Below, piece after piece: positions 7,122 to 14,752 of a stretch of 29,901 nucleotides of DNA. Source of the DNA: CAYXDO01 sp964463485 (GTDB taxonomy: Bacteria; Myxococcota; Kuafuiibacteriia; Kuafuiibacteriales; Kuafuiibacteriaceae); assembly GCA_964463485.1 (NCBI GenBank), contig CAYXDO010000145.1, positions 1 to 29,901 of the forward strand, read 5' to 3'. The first letter of the stretch is position 1, and each line of letters begins with the position of its first letter. The position numbers and the translations under genes were made by a program. Under the pieces are notes generated by a model, which saw only the letters and a list, made by a program, of their open reading frames with translations, was not told where the DNA came from and searched no databases.

Positions 7122-8498
7122 TCAAAAGGCCCCGGCCGCGCCCGGAAACACGACGGGACTCTCGAACCCATCGTGATCGACGCTCGCGACGCCGAAAAAT
7201 AGGTCGTCGGCCACGAGGCTCGGAATGTCCACTGAATCTACGTCACCCACGAACGCGGAACGTTCCCAGGTCGGTGACGTGGTGGCTCGCCAATACACGC
7301 GATAGCCCGCCAAGTCGGGAGCCGCCTTGGGGTCGACCTTGGCCCACCTAACGCGTGTGCCCGAAGCGAGCGGGTCGATTTCGACCTTCGTCGGGACCGA
7401 CGGGGCCCAAGCGATCGATGCGGCAGTGATAGCGGTGAGCCCCGCGACCTTGGCGACGTAATCGAAGCTCACACTCTCCACGACGTCGCCGTACGCGATC
7501 CCGTTTTCGGCGCGGACGTTCTCCCGAAGCCTGTGGATGTTCTCGGTGGCCTCGGTGAGTCGAATCGCGGCAAACCCAGACTCATTAAAAGGCTGGTGAT
7601 TTCCCATACCGCCGATCCGGTCGGATCGCAGCACGAGCCTCGCGTCGAGGGCAGTGAAATAAGTAGAGGCGACGCGATCGACGTAGCGCGCCAAATTCCG
7701 AGACGCCGAGTCGAGCTCCCCGCCGATTCGATCTCGCTGACGCTTCTCCTCGGAGGTCTCGGCGATCCGAACGCCTTCGGAAAATACGCGGACGGCCGTA
7801 TTCTCGATGATCCCGCTGGTTCCGACGACGTTGCCGACTTGGTCGACCGTGATGACCGCCGCAACTCTCCAGCCGTTCGAGCGGGCGTGCTGCGCGAGCA
7901 TACGTCCGCCAAACAGTCCTTGCTCGGTCCCAGAGAGCGCCGCGTAGACGATCGTGGAGTCCAAGGTGTGCCTCGAAAGGAGGCGAGCCGCTTCGAGCAA
8001 AGCGGCCAATCCGGAGGCATTGTCGTTGGCTCCCGGAGCGTCGCTGGTCGCGTCGAGCACGTCACTCGCGCGGGAGTCGATGTCCGCGGTGACGATCACA
8101 TATCTCTCCGGGTCCACCTTGCCCGCTTGCATGGCGACGATGTTGACGACCCTCATCGGCCGGGGAACCTTGTCTTGGGGTTTGATGGCTGCCTTCAGCT
8201 CTTTGACATCCAGACACCCCCCGCACGAGGAGGCGATCGCTTCGAGCTCCGTCTTGACCCACTTCGTCGCCGCGGTAACGCCGCGCGGTCCCTCTGCGTC
8301 CGAGAGAGTATGCCTGGTGCCGAAAGCCACGAGGTCACGCACGTCCGCCTCGATTCGAGACGCCGATACCGATTGAGCGATCGAACGAAGGACGGGCTGC
8401 TCGCCGGGAGGAGCGACCTTGGGCTTCTCAGGCTCGCCAGATGCGGTCGTCGAGACAGCGGCGGCCAGCAGCGCGCCGCCGAGCTTCCGAAACAACAT
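7122..8498 (-). CDS. Secreted M28-type peptidase homologue with altered catalytic residues and a C-terminal FN3-like domain
   Basis: The 458-aa product has a signal peptide (residues 1-20, cleavage near TASG). Residues about 50-360 are the M28 aminopeptidase fold, recognised by PGANDNASGLAALLEAARLL and GTEQGLFGG. Against the usual ligand set, D141 follows the ligand position, where His is replaced by D139 (TADIDS instead of the usual GHYDS). The bridging D159 is present, the metal Glu E192 and D219 are present, and H301 is present. The catalytic Glu before E192 is T191 (GTEQ instead of GEEQ). A CxxC pair (SSCGGC, 92-95) lies before the first motif. Residues about 370-455 read as a fibronectin III-like domain (AGYRVYWRATTSPTWE). 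It may be a weakened or re-purposed peptidase, or a binding protein. It lies on the same strand as its neighbours with gaps of more than 120 bp. Confidence 0.85.
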   Translation of the reverse strand: MLFRKLGGALLAAAVSTTASGEPEKPKVAPPGEQPVLRSIAQSVSASRIEADVRDLVAFGTRHTLSDAEGPRGVTAATKWVKTELEAIASSCGGCLDVKELKAAIKPQDKVPRPMRVVNIVAMQAGKVDPERYVIVTADIDSRASDVLDATSDAPGANDNASGLAALLEAARLLSRHTLDSTIVYAALSGTEQGLFGGRMLAQHARSNGWRVAAVITVDQVGNVVGTSGIIENTAVRVFSEGVRIAETSEEKRQRDRIGGELDSASRNLARYVDRVASTYFTALDARLVLRSDRIGGMGNHQPFNESGFAAIRLTEATENIHRLRENVRAENGIAYGDVVESVSFDYVAKVAGLTAITAASIAWAPSVPTKVEIDPLASGTRVRWAKVDPKAAPDLAGYRVYWRATTSPTWERSAFVGDVDSVDIPSLVADDLFFGVASVDHDGFESPVVFPGAAGAF

Positions 8499-8692
8499 GG
8501 GCCGACCCTAGCCGGACCAAAGCCAATAGTAAACCGAACTTCCCAAAGGTCGGCGTCGCTCTTGGCTTCACGCCAACTGAGTCGAAGTCATTCCCAACAA
8601 GTCGCTGAAAAGAGGCTCGGCAACTCATGTCGCGATCGTGCAACGGGTCCAAGCCCATAGAGTCGACTCGCACCGCCCGGTTTGGAGGCTCT

Positions 8693-11134
8693 TCACTCCT
8701 CGTCTACCAATGCCAACGACCGTTCCGCGAAATTCGCGACGAGTTGGAAGTCGCCACAGTCCAGAGCGGACGCGGCAAAGTCGGAATCGAAGGTCCGCTG
8801 ACCCCCCACCCGAGCGATCACGTCCGCGAAAGCCACGGTCTGACGATCCCCACGCCCCACGAGAAAGTGAGAAATGCCGGCGCTGCTCAAGTTTTGAACC
8901 TCTGACGCCAACCCATCGAGATCTCGGAGCTCGAAACCGTCGGACGACGGAGAGAGGTCGACGACGCGGACGTTCAGAGCCTCCGAATCGAGCCGCTCCC
9001 GTACTTGATCGACGGCGATCGAAACGCGATCGGGCGCGCCTACGTTCAGCCCCCGCACGTTCCAGATGGTCGGTTCGCCAGCCACTCGTAGCGGATCAAA
9101 AAGTCGCACCCAGTATGCCTCGACCCGAAGCGAGTCGCTGGTGGGCGTGACTCTGGCAAGCGTGGAGGCGCCTCCAGCCCAGGCCGTGCCCTCGACGGAG
9201 CCGAGCCACTCGAAGCTCGGAGCGTACGCGGCCTCCGTGTTGGGCGTGGAAGGGTCGTCGAAGGCGACCGTTGGCTCGCGCAAGGAGCCGTCGGATCGAA
9301 CCTCGACGAGCCTGGAAGCAAACGCCACCACGACCCTCCCAGGTGCCAGCTCCGCGATGCCCCGCGGAGCCTCCTCGCCGAGGTCCAAGAGTCGGGTGAC
9401 TCGATCTAACTCGCTGCTCAGAATGAAGAGGGGATGGTTGGGGCTCGTCGTCACGAGGGCGGTCTCGCCGCTCGACAAACCCACCGCGAGAAGTGGAGCT
9501 CCGATCACCTCGTCAGGCAGCGCTGCCGATCGGATTTGGAGCTCTTCGCAGGCGCGGGCGGGACCGTCGAGTTGCCAGACTCTGGTCGGTGAAAAGGCAA
9601 CGCAGCCCCTCGGGGACTTGGCCAGAACCAAGCTGGCGAGGCTGACTACCGGCCGCGCCATCCGGAGCGTCGGCGCAATCTCCGCGCTCGGCGAAGTGTA
9701 GAGCTCCCTTGCGGAATCCTCGACGAGGATCGCTCCAGTGGAGCTCGTGTACACGCGGCGCGGAGAATGTCGCAACACGGGCCAAAGCTCGGCGATAGGT
9801 CTTTGCGATCGGATCGTCCCTGACTCGTCCAAATCGATGAGCTTCTCCGTAGTCATCACTCGGACTCCTTCCCGAGTCTTCAGCACGGCGAGGCACGGCG
9901 CGGGGCTCTCCGCGACCGTCTCCCAAGGAGCGATTCCGAGGGGTGTGTCGGAGACGAGCGCAGTGATGACCTCGGTTCGGCTCGGCGCTGCCGTACAGGC
10001 GACGACGCGCCGTCCGGCCCCGGCCATGAAGGCTATGTCCCTGGGTCTGCCGCCTAGAGCCCCGTCGAGGCACTTCGACTCGCTCCCACGAACGAGGAGC
10101 AGGCCGGGCGAGCTCCACGGCACGAAGACTTCGGTGGACGACAATCGGGCGTAGGCCGCGATGAATCCGGGCTCATACATCCACTTGCACTCGCTCCGCG
10201 GAAGAGTCGAGAACGCTGGCGCGCAACTCATCGGCACGCCGGAGCATCGAATGGCTCGCGGGCCGCCCTCCACGTTTCCGAGCACAAGGATCGAGTCCTG
10301 GTCGTTCACGATTTGAAAGCCGACCATCTGCACGGGCGAGACGGAGAGGGTGCCTGAGTCTAGAGAAAGGTCGGCGAGCGCCGACGGACCACTCCCGACC
10401 CACCAGAGCGCGAGGGCACGATGGCCCGGAGCCGCGACGATCCCGAGGTTGCGATTCGCGCCCACCGCAAACCTGCGTTGGCCGCTCGGACCGAGCGCGA
10501 CGAGCTCATCGCTCGTGGTCCCGAGAATCTCGCCGGCCGCGGAGAGTCCGAGGTTCCGAAAGACTCCCGGATCTTCGGGAGGCGTAGCTTGGCACGCGAC
10601 AAAGGGACGACGGCCGCGTTGTGTGTATTTCTCGAGCGGGAACTCACACTCGCCGCGACTGTCGAGCCGGACGGCCGTTCTGGCCGCCTCGACTATACTC
10701 ACCTCCGGACGAGTCGGAGCGAGGTCTCCGCCTTCGACTGAGTACGCGGCGACCTCGGCCCACCGCGGAATAGGACAACTGTAGCCGGAGCCCAGGACCT
10801 GCGGCGCATCCCAGGCGAGGGTTGGACACCGACGACAAGACCCTGCCGGGTACGGCTCGGCCGAGCGCGTCACGTCGAAAGGTATTGATTCTCGGCGAGA
10901 TCCATCTGAACCGACGAAGTCGGTGGGCAAGAGGTCAAAAATCAGGAGTGAGTCGCCGCTTCGAACCTCGACGGCGAAGGTGGAGGCGTTTGGTTCGATG
11001 AGGAAGGAATCTCGAACCGAGCCGTCGGACGAGACGGTTACTCCGACCGACGCCCAGTCGCCCGGCTGGATCGTCGTCGTCGCCTCGCCACACGCCGAGA
11101 CGGACCCGCAGATCAGCCAGCACAGGTATCTCAC
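8693..11134 (-). CDS. Large putative lipoprotein, paralogue of the 812-aa lipoprotein at 26587
   Basis: The open frame extends to an ATG at 11203, but the GTG at 11134 places a lipoprotein signal at the N-terminus (RYLCWLICGSVSAC, lipidated Cys at residue 15) and gives 813 aa. After a beta-rich N-terminal domain comes a cysteine module: GSCRRC (C100, C103), C120 in CPIPRW, and C163 in GECEF. The remaining 600 residues contain many short strands ending in turns, as in propeller proteins (for example LVALGPSGQRRFAVG). The spacing CxxC-16-C-42-C is almost the same as in the product of 26587-29025 (CxxC-16-C-40-C), and the lengths differ by one residue, so I infer paralogy. No catalytic motif is visible; it is likely on the outer surface or in the periplasm. 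The 194-bp gap 8499-8692 holds no gene. Confidence 0.8.
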   Translation of the reverse strand: MRYLCWLICGSVSACGEATTTIQPGDWASVGVTVSSDGSVRDSFLIEPNASTFAVEVRSGDSLLIFDLLPTDFVGSDGSRRESIPFDVTRSAEPYPAGSCRRCPTLAWDAPQVLGSGYSCPIPRWAEVAAYSVEGGDLAPTRPEVSIVEAARTAVRLDSRGECEFPLEKYTQRGRRPFVACQATPPEDPGVFRNLGLSAAGEILGTTSDELVALGPSGQRRFAVGANRNLGIVAAPGHRALALWWVGSGPSALADLSLDSGTLSVSPVQMVGFQIVNDQDSILVLGNVEGGPRAIRCSGVPMSCAPAFSTLPRSECKWMYEPGFIAAYARLSSTEVFVPWSSPGLLLVRGSESKCLDGALGGRPRDIAFMAGAGRRVVACTAAPSRTEVITALVSDTPLGIAPWETVAESPAPCLAVLKTREGVRVMTTEKLIDLDESGTIRSQRPIAELWPVLRHSPRRVYTSSTGAILVEDSARELYTSPSAEIAPTLRMARPVVSLASLVLAKSPRGCVAFSPTRVWQLDGPARACEELQIRSAALPDEVIGAPLLAVGLSSGETALVTTSPNHPLFILSSELDRVTRLLDLGEEAPRGIAELAPGRVVVAFASRLVEVRSDGSLREPTVAFDDPSTPNTEAAYAPSFEWLGSVEGTAWAGGASTLARVTPTSDSLRVEAYWVRLFDPLRVAGEPTIWNVRGLNVGAPDRVSIAVDQVRERLDSEALNVRVVDLSPSSDGFELRDLDGLASEVQNLSSAGISHFLVGRGDRQTVAFADVIARVGGQRTFDSDFAASALDCGDFQLVANFAERSLALVDEE

Positions 11135-11378
11135 GCGAACCGAGTGTACCCGGTCCGACGCCGGCAAATCCACGCCATCTACGACTCGAGTGAATCGTTC
11201 CATTCGGTAAAGCTATCGCATACACGGGCAGTCGAACGCGGCGACCGATCATCGGGAGCGGCGCGATCTCGAGTCTCATGTCGATGCTCGGCCATTCTTC
11301 GCCCACTTTGATGCGGATCAAGCTTCCCGATGGTCCGAACGGATAGGGAAGAGCGGTGATTCGCCTCGAGGCGCAGTC
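11135..11378. other. Divergent intergenic region upstream of the catabolic operon
   Basis: This 244-bp stretch separates the minus-strand lipoprotein gene from the eight-gene plus-strand operon and must hold promoters for both. I found no convincing -35/-10 pair or palindrome. The minus strand of about 11225-11370 stays open with good codon quality (it encodes RIKVGEEWPSIDMRLEIAPL), possibly a remnant or chance reading; it has no clear start and runs into the lipoprotein gene in another frame. Confidence 0.5.
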
Positions 11379-11768
11379 GTGAAGAACCTCCGCGTGCTGA
11401 TCGCGAAGCCGGGCCTCGACGGGCACGACGTCGGCGCCAAAGTCATCGCGCGGGCGCTGCGCGACGCCGGCATGGAGGTCATTTACACCGGGCTGCGGCA
11501 GTTGCCCGCGCAGATCGCCCGCGCCGCCGTCGACGAGGACGTAGACGCGGTCGGACTCTCGATACTCTCCGGAGCTCACCTGCCGCTCTGCGAAGCGGTC
11601 GCGCACGCGCTTCGCGAGGCCCACGCGGAAGACATCCTCCTCCTGGTCGGCGGTGTGATCCCGGAACGCGATCGAGTCGCGCTCCAATCGATGGGTTATC
11701 GCGGCGTGTTTCCAACCGGAACTCACCTCGATGAGATCGTGCGCTTCCTCGAAGGAAATCTGAGATGA
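11379..11768 (+). CDS. Small (B12-binding) subunit of an acyl-CoA mutase
   Basis: The 129-aa product is a stand-alone cobalamin-binding domain of the methylmalonyl-CoA mutase type. The signature D-x-H-x-x-G is present as DGHDVG (about residues 14-19), whose His is the lower axial cobalt ligand. It is followed by the GLSILSGAH (S-x-L) and VGGVIP (GG) elements that hold the nucleotide tail. The start is GTG at 11379, with the family-typical RVLIAKPGLDGHD right after it. It is the first gene of the operon and overlaps the large subunit gene by ATGA. Known split mutases (archaeal methylmalonyl-CoA mutase, isobutyryl-CoA mutase IcmAB, and the anaerobic indoleacetate mutase) use the same two-polypeptide layout. 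Confidence 0.95.
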   Translation: MKNLRVLIAKPGLDGHDVGAKVIARALRDAGMEVIYTGLRQLPAQIARAAVDEDVDAVGLSILSGAHLPLCEAVAHALREAHAEDILLLVGGVIPERDRVALQSMGYRGVFPTGTHLDEIVRFLEGNLR

Positions 11769-13384
11769 GCTCGAGAGTCCCCACCCTCGAATCCGGGATC
11801 ACGCCAAAGGTCGTATACGGCCCGAGCGACGTCGATCGAAGCCGAGAAGCGCTCCCGCCGCTGCCCGGGAGCGCCGATCCGATCGGCGCTCCGGGGGCCT
11901 TCCCGTTCACGCGCGGGATTCACGGCGAGATGTATAGGAAGCAGCCGTGGACGATGCGGCAGTACGCCGGCTTCGGGACGGCGAAGGAGACCAACGCTCG
12001 CTTCAAGTTCCTGATCGAGAACGGCCAGACCGGCCTCAACGTGGCGTTCGACCTGCCGACCCAGTGCGGGCTCGACTCGGACGATCCTCGCGCGGCCGGA
12101 GAAGTCGGCCGGGTGGGAATGGCCGTGGACTCACTTCAGGATCTCGAGGAGGCGCTCGACGGGATCGACCTCGAGAAAGTCACCGTCTCCCTGACGATCA
12201 ACTCGGTCGCGCCCATCCTGCTCGCGATGGTCGAGTCAATCGCGAAGCGGCGCGGGCTGGCGCTCCACAGGCTGCGCGGGACGCTCCAGAACGACATTCT
12301 CAAGGAATTCATCGGGCGAGGCACTTGGATCTTTCCGGTGGAGCCCTCGATTCGGCTGGTCGGAGACACGATCGAACACTGCGCGCGTCACTTGCCGGCC
12401 TATAGCCCGGTGAGTGTCTGCGGCTATCACCTTCGCGAGTCTGGAGCCGGTCCGGCCGAGGAGATGGCGTTGGCCTTTCTCATCGCGCGTGCGTACGCGG
12501 ACCACGCGATCGGTCGGGGCCTCGACATCGATGCGTTCGCGTCGAGGCTGTCGTTCAACTTCGACATCCACGGCAACTTCTTCGAGCAGATCGCGAAGTT
12601 CAGGGCCGGCCGCCGACTGTGGGCGCGAATCGTCGCGGAGGAGTACCGCGCGGCAGACCCAAAATCCGGCTGGATGAGGATGATCGCGGGCGGCGGTGGC
12701 GGTGGACTCACAGTCGAGCAGCCCGAGCTCAACATCGTGCGGGGCGCCTATTACGCACTCATCAGCGCGTTGTCAGGCACGCAGACGATGGCGTTGTGCT
12801 CCTATGACGAAGCGTACACGATCCCTTCGGAGCGCGCGGCTCGGATCTCTTTGCGCACGATGCAGATCCTCGTCGAGGAGATGGGTTTGTGCGACACCGT
12901 CGATCCGCTCGGCGGATCGTACTACTTGGAGACTCTTACCAACGAGCTCGAGGCCGAGATCCGCAAAGTCATGGCCCGAGTCGAGCGGGAGGGCGGAGTC
13001 GTGGCAGGGGTCAGGGAGGGGCGAATTCAGGCGATGGTGTCTCGACGGGCATACGAGCATCAGCGCGCGCTCGAATCGGGTGAGGTCAGGAAAGTAGGCG
13101 TCAATTGTTTTCGCGGAGGAGGAGACGAGAGCGAGATCGACTTCCATCCGTTCGACGCGAAGCAGACCGAGGCCCAACTCTCACGCCTCGAGGCGGTTCG
13201 GCGCGCCCGCAACCCAGCGGCGGTTGCGGAGGCGCTGCGATCGGTCGAGTCCGCAGCGAGGAGTGAGACGAACGTCATGCCGTCGTTGGTAACCGCGGTC
13301 GAAGCGCAGGCGACGCTCGGGGAGATGGTCGGGGCGTTGAAGAGGGTCTTCGGGGAGTATCGGGAGCCGGTGAGGATCCTATGA
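11765..13384 (+). CDS. Large (catalytic) subunit of a B12-dependent acyl-CoA mutase
   Basis: The 539-aa product is the TIM-barrel subunit that binds acyl-CoA and performs adenosylcobalamin radical rearrangement together with the 129-aa subunit. Family landmarks are PWTMRQYAGF, VAFDLPTQCGLDSD, GTLQNDILKEFIGRGTW, CGYHLRESGA, RLSFNFDIH and DTVDPLGGSYY. The Tyr of RQYAGF (Tyr89 in Propionibacterium mutase) and the Arg of EFIGR (Arg207) are both kept; these bind the free carboxylate of methylmalonyl-CoA and are replaced in isobutyryl- and 2-hydroxyisobutyryl-CoA mutases. Two loops differ from classical enzymes: the usual RTHSQTSG region is RMIAGGGGGG (around residue 305), and the segment after GTQ is TMALCSYDEA instead of SLHTNSYDEA. 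These changes could open the pocket for a larger, for example aryl, dicarboxylic acyl-CoA. No MeaB-type chaperone gene is in the window. Confidence 0.95.
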   Translation: MSSRVPTLESGITPKVVYGPSDVDRSREALPPLPGSADPIGAPGAFPFTRGIHGEMYRKQPWTMRQYAGFGTAKETNARFKFLIENGQTGLNVAFDLPTQCGLDSDDPRAAGEVGRVGMAVDSLQDLEEALDGIDLEKVTVSLTINSVAPILLAMVESIAKRRGLALHRLRGTLQNDILKEFIGRGTWIFPVEPSIRLVGDTIEHCARHLPAYSPVSVCGYHLRESGAGPAEEMALAFLIARAYADHAIGRGLDIDAFASRLSFNFDIHGNFFEQIAKFRAGRRLWARIVAEEYRAADPKSGWMRMIAGGGGGGLTVEQPELNIVRGAYYALISALSGTQTMALCSYDEAYTIPSERAARISLRTMQILVEEMGLCDTVDPLGGSYYLETLTNELEAEIRKVMARVEREGGVVAGVREGRIQAMVSRRAYEHQRALESGEVRKVGVNCFRGGGDESEIDFHPFDAKQTEAQLSRLEAVRRARNPAAVAEALRSVESAARSETNVMPSLVTAVEAQATLGEMVGALKRVFGEYREPVRIL

Positions 13385-14292
13385 GCTCATACATTAGGCC
13401 AAGGACGCTCGAGGAGTTGTTGGAGGTCCTCGAGAACGCGGGAGGAGAGGCGAAGGTCCTCGCGGGCGGCACTGACCTCATGCTGGCGATTCGCGCGGGC
13501 AAGCCGGTCGGGACGCTCGTCAACGTGTCGAGGATCGAGAGCCTCGGGCGCATTTCGGTCGAGTCCCGCACTTCGGTCGAATCCAAACAGGGGACTGAGC
13601 AGACGCTCGGCGGCGAGGTCGTGAAGGTCGGCTCGGGAGTGACCGTGGCGCGGCTGCTTCGGTCCGAAGAAATTCGTACGCGAGCGCCCCTTCTGTGGAA
13701 GGCCGCGGACCGCTTCGCCTCGCCGCTGGTTCGGTCGCGAGCGACGGTGGGCGGCAACCTGGGCAACGCTTCGCCGGCCGCAGACCTGAGTTTGGCGTTG
13801 CTCGCGCTAGATGCGACCGTCGAGCTCGCCAAGGGAGGTGCCCGGCGCACCCTGAGTATCGACCAGTTCTTTCGTGGCCCGGGTCGGACCGTGCTCGAGC
13901 CCGGCGAAGTCGTGATCGGAGTCAGCTTTCCGACTCAGCGCGAGCCTCTCTCGACCTTTCAGAAGAGCGGGCCTCGTCCTGCGCTCGAGATCGCCGTCGC
14001 CTCGGTCGCCATGCGCCTCGAGCTTCAGAAGGGGCGCGTCGTCTTCGCGCGGGTAGCTTACGGCGCGGTGGCTCCGACGCCGCTCCGTGGGTACGGCGTC
14101 GAGGCCGCGATCGTGGATCGGCCGCTCACGGACGACCTGGTCGAGGAGGCCGCCCGCGCGGCCGTCCGTGAGATTCGCCCGATCGACGACGTGCGCGCTA
14201 CCGCGACCTATCGGCGTCGACTGATTGGCGCCTACGTCCACCGAGCGCTCTCGGACGCTCGAGTCTCCGCGGAGAGGTCGATCCATGTCTGA
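13381..14292 (+). CDS. FAD-binding (medium) subunit of a molybdenum hydroxylase
   Basis: The 303-aa product has the CoxM/XdhB/HcrB layout: a PCMH-type FAD domain with AGGTDLM (residues about 29-35) and ATVGGNLGNASPAAD (around 121-135), then the CODH-FAD C-terminal domain (from about 180). It passes electrons from the iron-sulfur subunit to an acceptor. There is no extra 4Fe-4S insertion of the sort seen in 4-hydroxybenzoyl-CoA reductase beta subunits. The ATG overlaps the mutase stop (ATGA), and the next gene starts 8 bp before its stop. Confidence 0.95.
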   Translation: MSSYIRPRTLEELLEVLENAGGEAKVLAGGTDLMLAIRAGKPVGTLVNVSRIESLGRISVESRTSVESKQGTEQTLGGEVVKVGSGVTVARLLRSEEIRTRAPLLWKAADRFASPLVRSRATVGGNLGNASPAADLSLALLALDATVELAKGGARRTLSIDQFFRGPGRTVLEPGEVVIGVSFPTQREPLSTFQKSGPRPALEIAVASVAMRLELQKGRVVFARVAYGAVAPTPLRGYGVEAAIVDRPLTDDLVEEAARAAVREIRPIDDVRATATYRRRLIGAYVHRALSDARVSAERSIHV

Positions 14293-14752
14293 GTTGGTTC
14301 CCATCGAATTCATCTTGAACGGCCGCGCCGTTCGCGCGGACATCCCGCCGACGATGGCTCTTCTGGAGCTGGTGCGGGAGCGGTTCGATCTCACCGGTTC
14401 GAAGCTCGCCTGCGGTGAGGGCGAGTGTGGCGCCTGCGCCATGCTGCTCGACGGTGAGCCCGTCTTGGGTTGCCTCACGCCAGCAGTGGACGCCGACGGT
14501 AGAGAGCTCCGCACAGTCGAAGGGCTGGGCGACAAGGGCCAGCTCGGGCCGCTCCAGCGGGCCTTCGTGGACGAGGGCGCCGTGCAATGTGGGTTCTGCA
14601 CGCCCGGGATGTTGGTGGCTGCGACGGCGCTCCTCTCCGAACACCCCCATCCCACCCGAGAGGAAGTTCGGCGCGGCCTCGAGGGCAACCTGTGCCGCTG
14701 CACGGGTTACGTCGCGATCATCGAAGCCGTCGAGAACGCGAGCCGAAAATGA
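14285..14752 (+). CDS. 2Fe-2S (small) subunit of a molybdenum hydroxylase
   Basis: The 155-aa product carries both expected clusters: a plant-type ferredoxin motif CGEGECGAC plus a distal Cys in PVLGC (residues about 40-60), and the C-terminal QCGFCTPGM ... GNLCRCTGY motif (about 100-140). The ATG at 14285 gives the compact family N-terminus (SELVPIEFILNGR); an open frame 20 codons longer lies within the upstream gene. It overlaps the FAD-subunit gene by 8 bp and the Mo-subunit gene by ATGA. It carries electrons between the Mo site and FAD. Confidence 0.96.
   Translation: MSELVPIEFILNGRAVRADIPPTMALLELVRERFDLTGSKLACGEGECGACAMLLDGEPVLGCLTPAVDADGRELRTVEGLGDKGQLGPLQRAFVDEGAVQCGFCTPGMLVAATALLSEHPHPTREEVRRGLEGNLCRCTGYVAIIEAVENASRK

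Noticed and set aside
8524..8531. TACTATTG (minus strand) upstream of the M28 gene as a third BlaI site
   Set aside because: It is only an 8-base half-site with no second arm; about one such match is expected by chance in a window of this size.
5755..8660. Long plus-strand frames (473 and 375 codons) opposite the lipoprotein and M28 genes
   Set aside because: They mirror the minus-strand genes codon for codon, are Arg/Glu/Gly-rich without motifs, and the minus-strand frames have clear signal peptides and family motifs.
11765..13384. Isobutyryl-CoA or 2-hydroxyisobutyryl-CoA mutase
   Set aside because: Those enzymes replace the Tyr89/Arg207 pair with Phe or Ile and Gln; here both Tyr and Arg are kept.
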